Below are positions 7,856 through 17,219 of a stretch of DNA of 64,000 nucleotides, in pieces (position 1 is the stretch's first letter; the number at the start of each line of letters is the position of its first letter). The notes beneath the pieces were generated by a model. It searched no databases. It was not told where the DNA came from and saw only the letters and a list, made by a program, of their open reading frames with translations. This stretch comes from Bacteroidales bacterium UBA5281 (GTDB lineage Bacteria; Bacteroidota; Bacteroidia; Bacteroidales; Lentimicrobiaceae): assembly GCA_002410555.1 (NCBI GenBank), contig DHSR01000083.1:1-64000 (forward strand). Direction: 5' to 3'. The translations under genes and the position numbers were made by a program.

Positions 7856-8863
7856 ATGACCCAGGATTTTCAGCAGATAGTCAATGATTTAAAAAAGAGG
7901 ATATTTTATCCGGTTTACCTGCTTAGTGGTGAAGAACCCTACTACATAGATCAACTCAGCGATTTGATAGAAGACACCGTTCTTTCGGACAATGAAAAAG
8001 AATTCAATCAAAATATACTTTATGGTCGTGACGTAGATGCCCGAACCATAGTGGAGCATGCCAAACGATATCCCATGATGGCAAGTCACCAGGTAATTAT
8101 TGTAAAAGAAGCTCAGGAAATAAAAGATCTTGAAGACCTGAAAAAATACGTAGAGCAACCCTTAAAAACCACCATATTGGTAATATGTCATAAATACAAG
8201 AAGTATGACAAACGCACCAGTCTGGCGAAACAGGTTATTGACAAAGGCGTATTTTATGTATCAGACAAATTGTATGACGACCGGATTCCAGCCTGGATAA
8301 ACAACCGGGTGAATGCACTTGGTTATCGTATTACCGGAAAAGCAAGCAGTATGATGGCCGATGCTCTGGGGGCTAATCTTCAGAAAATTGACGGTGAGCT
8401 TCACAAGTTATTTATAAATATCCCATCCGGTAGTGAGATTACAGAAACGGAGGTTGAAAAGTATATTGGAATTAGCAAAGATTATAATGTATTTGAGCTT
8501 CAGGATGCTCTGGCTACAGGCAATGTTTTGAAATCCAACCGTATTGTCAATTACATTAAGAATAATCCAAAGGATAACTCATTGATGAAAAATCTCCCGA
8601 TATTATTTTCGTTTTTTTCCAAACTCATGCTTTTCCATACGGTAGCCGACCGGCCACAGCCGGAAATTACAAGTGTAATGGGTATTAGTCCGGGACTGTT
8701 TTATAAATATCGTCAGGCCGCCAGGCATTACCCGCCATCGCGACTGGCAAGAGTAATTGCCATATTTCATGAATTTGATAAAAAAAATAAAGGTATAGGT
8801 TCCGTTTCCACATCTGAAGGAGAGCTTCTTAAAGAATTAACCTACAGGATATTACATAGCTAA
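7856..8863 (+). CDS. holA: DNA polymerase III subunit delta
   Basis: The delta subunit opens the sliding clamp within the clamp-loader complex. The 335-residue protein starts with the typical VYLLSGEEPYYIDQL (YxLxGxEpylid), has the RYPMMASHQVIIVKEAQE strand of domain I and the FELQDALATGN helix before the C-terminal collar domain. Its length is standard. It lies 22 bases downstream of the AMP nucleosidase gene. Confidence 0.92.
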   Translation: MTQDFQQIVNDLKKRIFYPVYLLSGEEPYYIDQLSDLIEDTVLSDNEKEFNQNILYGRDVDARTIVEHAKRYPMMASHQVIIVKEAQEIKDLEDLKKYVEQPLKTTILVICHKYKKYDKRTSLAKQVIDKGVFYVSDKLYDDRIPAWINNRVNALGYRITGKASSMMADALGANLQKIDGELHKLFINIPSGSEITETEVEKYIGISKDYNVFELQDALATGNVLKSNRIVNYIKNNPKDNSLMKNLPILFSFFSKLMLFHTVADRPQPEITSVMGISPGLFYKYRQAARHYPPSRLARVIAIFHEFDKKNKGIGSVSTSEGELLKELTYRILHS

Positions 8864-8913
8864 GGCTTTAATTCTATCCTTGCTTTTTAATCGTAATATT
8901 CACAATCAGTGTA

Positions 8914-10683
8914 TTAATTGAAGAGCTTATCAATCAGTGGCTGGTATTTTTGATGAATGAAGTTTCTTTTCAACTTAAGTGTTGGAGTGAGTTCACCTCC
9001 TGCGATGGACCATTCATTACTTATAAATTCAACCTTTTTAAGTTTTTCAGTGTTGCCAAAATCTTTATTAAACTCATCAATAACCCGCATCAGGCGCTGT
9101 CTAACGCGTGTATTCTGCAGCATTTCTGCATCTGAAGTATATTCCACCCCTTTTATCCGGCACCAGGAGCGCAAATGATTAAAATCGGGTACCACGATGG
9201 CTGCCGCGAACTTCTGATTTTCACCAACTACGATCAGATTGTCGATGAAGGGAGATTCCTTGATTTTATTTTCCATTAATTCCGGGGCAATATACTTTCC
9301 GAGGGAAGTTTTAAAGATCTCTTTTTTCCTTCCGGTAATTTTAAGTTGTCCTTCTGGCTCGAGTGTTCCTATATCGCCGGTATGAAACCACCCATCAGCA
9401 TCAATTACTTCGGCCGTTAGTTCAGGATTTTTGTAGTACCCAATCATAATGTTGGGTCCCCGGGCCAGAATTTCACCATCTGCTGCAATTTTTACCTCCA
9501 CTCCCCTGAGTGGCGGGCCAACGGTACCTATTTTGATGCCATTGGCATCGGTGCTGGTTACAGCAATAACGGGGGAGGTTTCTGTAAGTCCATAACCTTC
9601 ATACACCGGCAGGCCGGCAGCCCGGAAAGTACGTACCAGCCGGGGTTGAATAGCTGCACCACCAGATACAATGATTTTAAAGTTACCACCAAGCGCCTGA
9701 CGCCATTTACTATAAATTAATTTGTCGGCGATACTGTGTCGAAGCATATACCACGCAGAATTGTTCCCTTGTACATCGAAATTCAGGGCGAGTTCTACTG
9801 CCCAGAAAAACAGAAAGCGTTTAACTCCTTTTAATTTACGACCGGCAGCGGTGATGCGGTCGTAAATCTTTTCGAGTAATCGCGGTACGCAACACATAAT
9901 ATCCGGACTTATTTCCTGAATATTGTCTGTAATGGTGGCCAGACTTTCAGCATAGTAAATTGAAATACCCAGGTATTGATACAAATAATTAAGGGTACGT
10001 TCATAAATATGGCAAAGTGGAAGAAAGCTCAGGGCTTTAGCCTCCTGTCCAAATGTTGGAATGTATGACAATGCCTTCACGTTTGAAAGAATATTGGTGT
10101 GAGAAAGCATTACTCCTTTGGGATTACCGCTTGTACCGGAGGTATAAATAATGGTGGCCAGATTATCGGCTTTTATATTGGCCATTCGGGCTTCCATTTC
10201 TTCCCTGTGAGGATTCTTAGAGCCTGACTGCCTCAACTGTCCAATGTCCCTCAAATTATTGTGTGGCTTTATGCTGAATACTTCACACACTGATTCACAG
10301 CTTTCGGCAGCTTGCATCACCCGTTTTGAAAGTTCTTCGCCTGCAACGAAAATAAGTTTAATGCCCGAATGCTTAAAAATATACTGATAATCGGCTTTAC
10401 TTATGGTAGGATAAACAGGTACATGAATGGCTCCAGCCTTCATAATGGCCATATCCAGAAAATTCCACTCCGGACGGTTATTCATCACAGTAGCCACCTT
10501 GTCTCCGGGTTTTATACCCATCTCAATCATGCCAAAGCACAATTCATCGCTATAGGCAACATACTCTTGCAGGCTATATTTGACCCAGACGCCATCCTCC
10601 TTACCGGCAATTACATCATCTTTGGGTTTAAACAGTTCAGCATAATAAGGTTGAAGGTCAAAAATACGTGTAATTTGAGCCAT
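8914..10683 (-). CDS. Long-chain fatty-acid-CoA ligase (AMP-forming)
   Basis: A 589-residue member of the acyl-adenylate family. It carries the phosphate loop YTSGTSGNPKG (180-190), GYGLTETSP (A4/A5 motif, about 365), GWFHTGDIG and the hinge region GRKKEIFKTSLGKYIAPE. This set is typical of long-chain acyl-CoA ligases, which activate fatty acids with ATP and CoA at the membrane. It has no transmembrane segment. It lies 24 bases downstream of the short-chain dehydrogenase gene on the same strand, so the two are probably co-transcribed. Chain-length preference cannot be read from sequence. Confidence 0.88.
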   Translation of the reverse strand: MAQITRIFDLQPYYAELFKPKDDVIAGKEDGVWVKYSLQEYVAYSDELCFGMIEMGIKPGDKVATVMNNRPEWNFLDMAIMKAGAIHVPVYPTISKADYQYIFKHSGIKLIFVAGEELSKRVMQAAESCESVCEVFSIKPHNNLRDIGQLRQSGSKNPHREEMEARMANIKADNLATIIYTSGTSGNPKGVMLSHTNILSNVKALSYIPTFGQEAKALSFLPLCHIYERTLNYLYQYLGISIYYAESLATITDNIQEISPDIMCCVPRLLEKIYDRITAAGRKLKGVKRFLFFWAVELALNFDVQGNNSAWYMLRHSIADKLIYSKWRQALGGNFKIIVSGGAAIQPRLVRTFRAAGLPVYEGYGLTETSPVIAVTSTDANGIKIGTVGPPLRGVEVKIAADGEILARGPNIMIGYYKNPELTAEVIDADGWFHTGDIGTLEPEGQLKITGRKKEIFKTSLGKYIAPELMENKIKESPFIDNLIVVGENQKFAAAIVVPDFNHLRSWCRIKGVEYTSDAEMLQNTRVRQRLMRVIDEFNKDFGNTEKLKKVEFISNEWSIAGGELTPTLKLKRNFIHQKYQPLIDKLFN

Positions 10684-10707
10684 AATGTTTCAGGTTAATG
10701 AATAGAA

Positions 10708-11475
10708 TTAATTTTCGTTTTTACGGTGAATCATACCTCCTGCTGCCTGTGCGGTTGGCATAATCAAAAGATCATTAATGTTAACATGAGGTGGCAGGCT
10801 GGCCGCAAAATGAACAACATTTGCCACATCATCTTCATGCAAAGGCTCAAAACCTTTATATACAGATTTGGCTCTGAGTGTATCGCCCAGGAATCGCACC
10901 TCTGAAAATTCAGTATCTACCGCTCCCGGCGCAATCTGGGTTACTTTTATACCGTAAGGCAGTAACTCCATACGCAGCGATTTGGTCAGACTATCAATAG
11001 CAGCTTTGGTGGCACAATAAACATTCCCGTTGGCATATGCTTCGCGACCGGCAATGGATCCAATATTGATTACATGACCGCTGCCACGTTTAATCATGAC
11101 TGGCAACAGGGCCTTACTCACGTATAATACTCCCTTGATATTGGTATCAATCATAATGTCCCAATGTTCAGGATTACCCTCATGCAAAGGCGAGAGGTCC
11201 AGCGCGAGTCCGGCATTATTAATCAGGATATCCGGTTTACTAAAATCCGGTGGTAAACCGGCAATGCCAGAGGTCACTTCTGCCTGATCACGAACATCCA
11301 TGGGCAATGGAAAAGCTGCTATTGAATACTTTTCCCTCAATTCGGCAGCCAGTGCCAGAAGCCTGTCGGCACGGCGTCCGGATACAATGATATTGTAATG
11401 ATCTGCGGCAAACCGGTATGCACAGGCGCGGCCAATGCCACTCGTGGCACCGGTGATAAAGACAACTTTTTTCAT
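10708..11475 (-). CDS. Short-chain dehydrogenase/reductase (YdfG-like)
   Basis: A 255-residue classical SDR. It has the cofactor loop TGATSGIG (9-15), NNAG (86-89), Asn in TNIKG (N112), Ser in NIGSIAG (S140) and the YxxxK pair (Y153, K157). An Arg pair after the second strand (SGRRADRL) points to NADP(H). The overall sequence resembles YdfG/serine 3-dehydrogenase-type enzymes that oxidise small 3-hydroxy acids, though the actual substrate is unknown. It precedes the acyl-CoA ligase gene on the same strand. Confidence 0.85.
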   Translation of the reverse strand: MKKVVFITGATSGIGRACAYRFAADHYNIIVSGRRADRLLALAAELREKYSIAAFPLPMDVRDQAEVTSGIAGLPPDFSKPDILINNAGLALDLSPLHEGNPEHWDIMIDTNIKGVLYVSKALLPVMIKRGSGHVINIGSIAGREAYANGNVYCATKAAIDSLTKSLRMELLPYGIKVTQIAPGAVDTEFSEVRFLGDTLRAKSVYKGFEPLHEDDVANVVHFAASLPPHVNINDLLIMPTAQAAGGMIHRKNEN

Positions 11476-12022
11476 CGTGGTAATAATTCAGTCAATTGTT
11501 AATTTTGTATTGAAGCGTATATTAAAAATACTTCCCCTGAAAGAAACTAAGTGGTAAAAATAACCAAATTCATTAACAACACAAAACTGAATTCTTATTT
11601 GAGGTATTTTGTTTTCAAAGCGCATGCTGCGGTTTATCAGGTTTCGATATTAATTTTTCTGGCACAGTACGCGGGATTTTACCTTGTTTTTTATTCGTGA
11701 AAACAGGAAAAACAGATTATATCGAAACTACAATTTCCATAAAAAAATAAAAAAAATACTACTCTGAACCCATCTATAATAAAGCAGAAGAAATAAACGG
11801 ATAGCAAGGAGATAAGCGAAGCTTCCCCTCAATATCCAAACCTATTATCTAAAAAACTACCTTTGCATGGGATATTACAATGGGCTTAATTATTGCTTAA
11901 TTAAACTACTTTTACCACTGCTAAAATGGGTTTGGTAAACTTTCAGCTACAGGGGATTGGTTTTTTTTCAATTGATTAAGCCGGGAAGTCAACAATAAAA
12001 ATTATTAAATCTGAAATATTTC
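11476..12022. other. AT-rich divergent intergenic region
   Basis: No gene seen in 547 bases. It separates the dehydrogenase and subtilase genes and contains a TACCTTTG box at 11858-11865, which would give the subtilase transcript a leader of about 150 bases. Confidence 0.5.
11858..11865 (+). promoter_or_regulatory. -7 promoter element, probably for the subtilase-deiminase pair
   Basis: TACCTTTG fits TAnnTTTG, 157 bases upstream of the subtilase ATG. No comparable box is seen in the 89-base gap before the deiminase gene. Confidence 0.45.
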
Positions 12023-13981
12023 ATGCGTAACCTTTTCATATTACTCCTACTGATTCCTTTCAGTAACCTGATTTTTAGTCAGACTCAGCCCATTGACCGG
12101 GTTCCCGGTGAATTGATTGTCCAGCTTTTACCTGACAGCAATATTGACGGACTTAAGCGGCTGACCATGGATTTTCCGGAATTTGATTTACAGTCAAAAC
12201 AGTTGTTATCCAAAAGTATGCACATCTGGCTGTTGAGTTTTGATGAAAATCCGGAAAGTGTTGATAAGATATTGCCAAAATTGCGTAATCATCCTGCAGT
12301 AGTAATCGCCCAATTCAACCATCTGGTAAGTGAACGTGAAGTGATTCCGAACGATCCTTCATTTTCGGCACTTTGGGCATTAAAGAACCTGGGTCAGATG
12401 AATGGTACCGCAGGTGCTGATATTGACGCCACTTTTGCCTGGGACATCACCACTTCAGGCTATACCGTGGAAGGTGATACCATTGTGGTTTCCGTGATTG
12501 ACGGAGGCATTGACCTCAGCCATGCTGACCTGCGTCTGTGGAAAAACAGCCATGAAATTCCAAATAACAATATTGATGACGATGGCAATGGCTATATTGA
12601 CGATTACCATGGCTGGAATTCCTATATGAATAATGGAAATCTGCAACAAAACGATCACGGTACGCATGTAGCTGGTATAGCTACTGCCAGAGGAAACAAC
12701 AATATTGGTACAGCCGGGGTAGCCTTTAATACCCATCTGCTGCCTGTTGCCGGGTCGGGAACAAATGAAAGTGTTGTGGTTATTTCATATGATTATATTT
12801 TCACTCAGCGAAAATTATACAACGAGACCAACGGAGAAAGGGGAGCTTTCGTGGTATCTACCAATTCCTCCTTCGGCATCGACGGTGCCGATCCGGTCAA
12901 TTATCCCATCTGGAGTGCCATGTATGATTCTCTGGGATCGGTTGGCATTTTAAATGTGGCTTCTACGGCCAACCGTGCATGGGATATAGATATTAACGGG
13001 GATGTCCCTACCAGTATGTCAAACGAATCGCTGATATCAGTCACCAATACCAACAATAAGGACGAATTGTATACTTCTGCCGGATGGGGTCTGGAAAGCA
13101 TTGACCTGGCGGCTCCGGGTACAAGTATTTATTCTACACGACAATCCGGACAATATGGATATAAAACCGGTACTTCTATGTCGTCGCCCCATGTTAGCGG
13201 AGCCATTGCCCTGATGTATGCAGCCGCCGATGAAGCTACTATAGGTTTATATAAAACAAATCCTGCACTGATTGCTTCCCGTTTTAAACGTTATCTGATT
13301 GCTTCTGTTGATACTTTACCTTCTCTATTGGGTCGCACGGTAAGCGGAGGCAGGCTCAACCTGTTTAAACTGCTTCAAATGGTACAATCCCCCCCGGGCA
13401 TAAATGTTACACCGGGTTCAGTGGAGCTAGCCATTGCTCCCGATAATACTACCCAGACAACGCTGGAGTTTACATGTACAGGCGATACCCCAAATTCATT
13501 TATTATAGCGGTGCCTGATACAGCCGCGTGGCTTGCACTTTCAGGATATAGTGGTACGCTTATACCCGGAGTTCCTTCCTTTATAAACTTGTCTATCGAT
13601 GCTACCGGCTTGTCTGAGGGTGTTTATACATCATCATTAACTGTTTCGGATGGCTTCCTGAATACCATCATTATTCCTGTAGAACTCAAGGTAGCTATCG
13701 GGGTAGATGCTCCTGCTTATTCCGTGTCCAAACCCGGTATTTCAGTCTGGCCTGTTCCATTAACTGCTACTTCAAGAATCGGGTTCAGTCTTTCACAAAC
13801 AAGTGTGGCAAACCTTTCCGTTTATACCCTGGATGGTCGCAAAGCCACTGAGTTGTTCAATGGCATCCTGGCTGCCGGCCGTCATGAAATTGCCTGGCCA
13901 GGTCTGACACACCAGGGACTTCTTATAGTCCGGCTCGAAACCATTGATGGAATCTTTACCCGAAAAATTGTGGTATTTTAA
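12023..13981 (+). CDS. T9SS-secreted subtilisin-like serine peptidase (S8)
   Basis: A 652-residue secreted protease. Signal peptide about 1-20 (LLLLIPFSNLIFSQ); inhibitor/propeptide-like region about 27-105; S8 catalytic domain about 130-455 with Asp in SVIDGG (D160), His in DHGTHVAG (H212) and Ser in GTSMSSPH (S385). All three catalytic residues are present. A short Asp-rich segment (NNNIDDDGNG) looks like a calcium site. A beta-sandwich domain (about 455-560) follows, then a type A-like sorting domain (about 570-652) ending in RKIVVF. Cleavage specificity cannot be read directly. It is followed 89 bases later, on the same strand, by a secreted peptidylarginine deiminase, suggesting a functional pair. 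Confidence 0.9.
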   Translation: MRNLFILLLLIPFSNLIFSQTQPIDRVPGELIVQLLPDSNIDGLKRLTMDFPEFDLQSKQLLSKSMHIWLLSFDENPESVDKILPKLRNHPAVVIAQFNHLVSEREVIPNDPSFSALWALKNLGQMNGTAGADIDATFAWDITTSGYTVEGDTIVVSVIDGGIDLSHADLRLWKNSHEIPNNNIDDDGNGYIDDYHGWNSYMNNGNLQQNDHGTHVAGIATARGNNNIGTAGVAFNTHLLPVAGSGTNESVVVISYDYIFTQRKLYNETNGERGAFVVSTNSSFGIDGADPVNYPIWSAMYDSLGSVGILNVASTANRAWDIDINGDVPTSMSNESLISVTNTNNKDELYTSAGWGLESIDLAAPGTSIYSTRQSGQYGYKTGTSMSSPHVSGAIALMYAAADEATIGLYKTNPALIASRFKRYLIASVDTLPSLLGRTVSGGRLNLFKLLQMVQSPPGINVTPGSVELAIAPDNTTQTTLEFTCTGDTPNSFIIAVPDTAAWLALSGYSGTLIPGVPSFINLSIDATGLSEGVYTSSLTVSDGFLNTIIIPVELKVAIGVDAPAYSVSKPGISVWPVPLTATSRIGFSLSQTSVANLSVYTLDGRKATELFNGILAAGRHEIAWPGLTHQGLLIVRLETIDGIFTRKIVVF

Positions 13982-14070
13982 TTTTAAACAATTCCCGCTT
14001 GCGAAAGCAAAAAATAAATTGCTTTTTTCCCGGGAAGCATTTTGTTTTTTAAATCTGTTATCTAAATTTC

Positions 14071-16482
14071 ATGAAATCATCATTACTCAGCTATTTTTTG
14101 ATCAGCGCTTTCATCCTTTCGGGTATGTCGCTAACTGCGCAGCAGGCAGGAAGTATTCAACCCAGGCTTACGCATCACCTCTCCCCTGCCGAGGCTCAGC
14201 TTCGGCATACCATTGGTCGAAATTTTGTAGAGACCGATCCGCCTCCGGGCAATGTTTTCAGTCTGGGCGAATTTGAGCGCAATACAGGTGTGTTGATTGC
14301 CTATCCGGGCCACTTTGGCATACCCACAACCCTGATTCGTGAAATGGCCCGGGATGCCGTGGTTACTACCCTGGTTTCAGGGCCTGCACAGGAAAATACG
14401 GTGCGAAATATCTATTCGGGAGCCGGAGTGAATCTGAATAATTGCCAGTTTATCTATGCCACCACAAACTCTTACTGGACACGCGACTATGGCCCATGGT
14501 ATATCGCTTATGGCGATGATCAGATTGGAGTAGTAGACTTCCCATATAACAGGCCACGACCCGAGGACAATAAAATTCCTAAGATTGTAGCCGACACCCT
14601 TGGGCTGGAATGTTTTGGCATGAATGTAATCCAAACCGGCGGCAATTATATGACCACAGGATTGGGAATAGCCTCCGCAACTACATTGGTCTGGGAAGAA
14701 AATGCCGGACAAACCCAGGCCCAAATCAATCAGAAAATGCAGGACTATCTTGGTGTAAACAGCTATCTGGTGGTTGAGGACCCCAACAATACCTATATAG
14801 ATCATATTGACTGCTGGGCAAAATTTCTGGCGCCCGATAAGGTATTGGTGCGCAGTGTACCGGAAAATCATCCGCAATACAACCAGATAGAGGAAGCTGC
14901 AGCTTATTTTGCAACACAACTCAGCCCATATGGGAAACCGTATAAAGTGTACAGAGTCAATACTCCTCAAAACCAGCCTTATACCAATTCATTCATACTG
15001 AATGACAAGGTATTTGTACCGCTTACCAATTCATCCTACGACCAGCCTGCCCTGGAAGTTTACCGCATTGCCATGCCCGGCTACAAAGTTTACGGATACC
15101 TGGGGCTTCCTTCAAGGCCATGGGAATCAACTGATGCGCTTCACTGTCGTACCCATGAAATGGCTGATCCCGGCATGCTCCGTATACGGCATCTGGCCTT
15201 TAGCGGAAACATTTCTCCAGTTGACATCCTGAACTTTTCGGCAACCATTACTCCGTATTCCGGACAGGGAGTTTTTGCGGATTCTGTATTGCTTTATTAC
15301 CGGATAAATCCTGGTCCAAATACTCCATATCAGGTGACACCGATGCGACGAACCCTGGGTCATAGCTATAGTGCCAACATTGATGCTCCTGAATATGGCA
15401 GCACCGTGCAATATTATCTTTATGCGGCAGATTCTTCCGGACGGAGGGAGCATCATCCTTTTATCGGAGCCACCGATGCCCATGAGTTTTATATCGGTGA
15501 ACAACTCTTTGCTCAATTAAACAGCAGCACTTCCCTGATTGAAATTACTGCGATGAAAGATACCTATGCTTCGGCAAACCTCACCCTGTTCAATGAAGGG
15601 AACCTGAGCTTAAACTATACTATAAATACCGATACTAAGCTAAGCGATACCATAAGCCAGACCCTGAGCAACAGTCCCGGAGCCAATACCTATAATTTTA
15701 ACACCCTTACTGAAAAAGGCTGGACCACTGCTACAGTTAACTCTGCCGATAGTCTGGATCAGTTGTTCATTCAATACAACTGGATAACAGACACTTATCC
15801 TGTTGAAGGTTCTTTCTGGACAGAGGCCCCGTCTGGGATCCGGGTCAAACTGGCTTCAGGTCAAAACCAGGGCACCTACATGATTACCGATACTCAACTT
15901 CAGCATGAACCCTTGCAGGGCAACTGGAAATTCTGGATACAGGATACCGATGGCGACGGTGGTCATCAAGCCAAATCAGTACGTATTAGCTGGATCAGTG
16001 CCACATCCACAGGAAATTGGCTAAGTAGTGAAAGCACGATGGGAAGCATTGCTCCCGGCGAAAGTCAGACCATAAACATCACCTGCGATGCAACCGGTCT
16101 TGAACCCGGATTATATCATGGAAACCTGCAACTGTTAACCAACGATCCGGATAATCCGGTGATGAATATTCCGGTACACTTTACAGTAACTGTGAATACA
16201 GCAGTGCAACAACATCAGGTTGCGGGGTTAAAAATGTCAGTTTATCCAAACCCTGCATCGGATTATGCAGAAGTAAGAATTACAACGGATAAAGACATTG
16301 CTGCAACATGGACCATTGTTGATCTGAATGGCAGAAAATTACAGCAGGGAAATATGCTTTTACTTAAAGGGCTTAATGAAACCACACTGGATGTTTCTAC
16401 ATTGGAAGCCGGGCTTTACCTGCTGTTGATAAATACCGCGTCAGGAAATCAGGTGGTTAAGCTGGTGATTAGTGATCTGTAA
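14071..16482 (+). CDS. Secreted Porphyromonas-type peptidylarginine deiminase with P-domain and T9SS sorting domain
   Basis: An 803-residue multidomain protein. Signal peptide about 1-23 (cut before QQAG). The deiminase domain (about 65-365) has all catalytic residues of the PPAD family: D139 (TRDYGPW), H245 and D247 (HIDCW), N306 (TNSF) and C359 (LHCRTH). R161 and R163 (YNRPRP) sit at the same distance from D139 as PPAD Arg152/Arg154 from Asp130; these hold the substrate's C-terminal carboxylate. This favours conversion of C-terminal peptidyl-arginine to citrulline over agmatine deimination. An Ig-like domain (about 370-475) follows, then a P-domain-like jelly roll (about 530-660, with GNWKFWIQDTDGDGG) and a type A sorting domain (about 720-803). 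The last codons (VISDL) coincide with the start of a repeat array. Confidence 0.88.
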   Translation: MKSSLLSYFLISAFILSGMSLTAQQAGSIQPRLTHHLSPAEAQLRHTIGRNFVETDPPPGNVFSLGEFERNTGVLIAYPGHFGIPTTLIREMARDAVVTTLVSGPAQENTVRNIYSGAGVNLNNCQFIYATTNSYWTRDYGPWYIAYGDDQIGVVDFPYNRPRPEDNKIPKIVADTLGLECFGMNVIQTGGNYMTTGLGIASATTLVWEENAGQTQAQINQKMQDYLGVNSYLVVEDPNNTYIDHIDCWAKFLAPDKVLVRSVPENHPQYNQIEEAAAYFATQLSPYGKPYKVYRVNTPQNQPYTNSFILNDKVFVPLTNSSYDQPALEVYRIAMPGYKVYGYLGLPSRPWESTDALHCRTHEMADPGMLRIRHLAFSGNISPVDILNFSATITPYSGQGVFADSVLLYYRINPGPNTPYQVTPMRRTLGHSYSANIDAPEYGSTVQYYLYAADSSGRREHHPFIGATDAHEFYIGEQLFAQLNSSTSLIEITAMKDTYASANLTLFNEGNLSLNYTINTDTKLSDTISQTLSNSPGANTYNFNTLTEKGWTTATVNSADSLDQLFIQYNWITDTYPVEGSFWTEAPSGIRVKLASGQNQGTYMITDTQLQHEPLQGNWKFWIQDTDGDGGHQAKSVRISWISATSTGNWLSSESTMGSIAPGESQTINITCDATGLEPGLYHGNLQLLTNDPDNPVMNIPVHFTVTVNTAVQQHQVAGLKMSVYPNPASDYAEVRITTDKDIAATWTIVDLNGRKLQQGNMLLLKGLNETTLDVSTLEAGLYLLLINTASGNQVVKLVISDL

Positions 16483-17145
16483 TCTGTGGATTTGTTGATT
16501 TGTTGATTTGTTGAGGTGTTGAGCCTTTGGAACATAATTCGCGTTAATGTGCGTAATTCGCGGTTAATTGGTGATTGGTGGTTAGTGATTAGTGATCTGT
16601 GATCTGTAATCTGTGGGTTTGTTTATTTGTTGATTTGTTGATTTGTTGAGGTGTTGAGCCTTTGAAACATAATTCGAGTTAATTTGCGTAATTCGCGGTT
16701 AATTGGTGATTGGTGATTGGTGGTTAGTGATTAGTGATCTGTGATCTGTAATCTGTGGGTTTGTTGATTTGTTGAGTCGTTGAGCCGTTGAGCCTTTGAA
16801 ACATAATTCGCGTTAATTTGCGTTTACCCCGTTTTTTCGGGGTAATTCGCGGTTAATTGGTGATTGGTGATTGATGGTTAGTGATTAGTGATCTGTAATC
16901 TGTAATCTGTAATCTGTGATCTGTGATCTGTAATCTGTGGGTTTTTTGATTTGTTGATTTATTGAGCCGTTGAGCCTTTGAAACATAATTCGCGTTAATT
17001 TGCGTTTACCCCGTTTTTTCGGGGTAATTCGCGGTTAATTGGTGGTTGGTGGTTAGTGATTAGTGATCTGTAATCTGTAATCTGTTTACAATCTGCAATC
17101 CGCAATCTGAAACTGAGCCAAGCGGAGCTCACCGAAGGTAAATTT
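16465..17145 (+). repeat. Composite intergenic repeat array, locus A (about four units)
   Basis: Four units of roughly 120-180 bases are built from the same modules: runs of GATCTGT/AATCTGT, runs of TTTGTTGA, a core (GTTGAGCCTTTGAAACATAA, then AATTCGCGTTAATTTGCG and AATTCGCGGTTAATT), and runs of TGATTGG. The last two units carry a palindrome (arms TTACCCCG and CGGGGTAA, six-T loop) at 16824-16845 and 17006-17027; the first two lack it. The array ends with a block containing GAGCTCACCGAAGGTAAA (17125-17142) that recurs, inverted, at locus C. The array begins inside the 3' end of the deiminase gene. It is not CRISPR-like: units abut and have no unique spacers. Confidence 0.85.
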
Positions 17146-17219
17146 GTGATCTGTGCTTGCCGCAAAGGCGGACACGCGGGCAGGCCTTTCGAAAAAGAAA
17201 TCCGAAATCGTCACCTGTC

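Noticed and set aside
14377..14970. A 197-residue open frame on the minus strand inside the deiminase gene
   Set aside because: It is antisense to a clear coding region and has no recognisable domains.
14071..15165. Agmatine deiminase
   Set aside because: It is the same superfamily, but the signal peptide, sorting domain, and Arg pair R161/R163 fit the peptidyl-arginine type better.
16483..17145. Repeat array as a CRISPR locus
   Set aside because: Units abut with no unique spacers, repeats are made of 7-8-base runs of variable number, and no cas genes are present.
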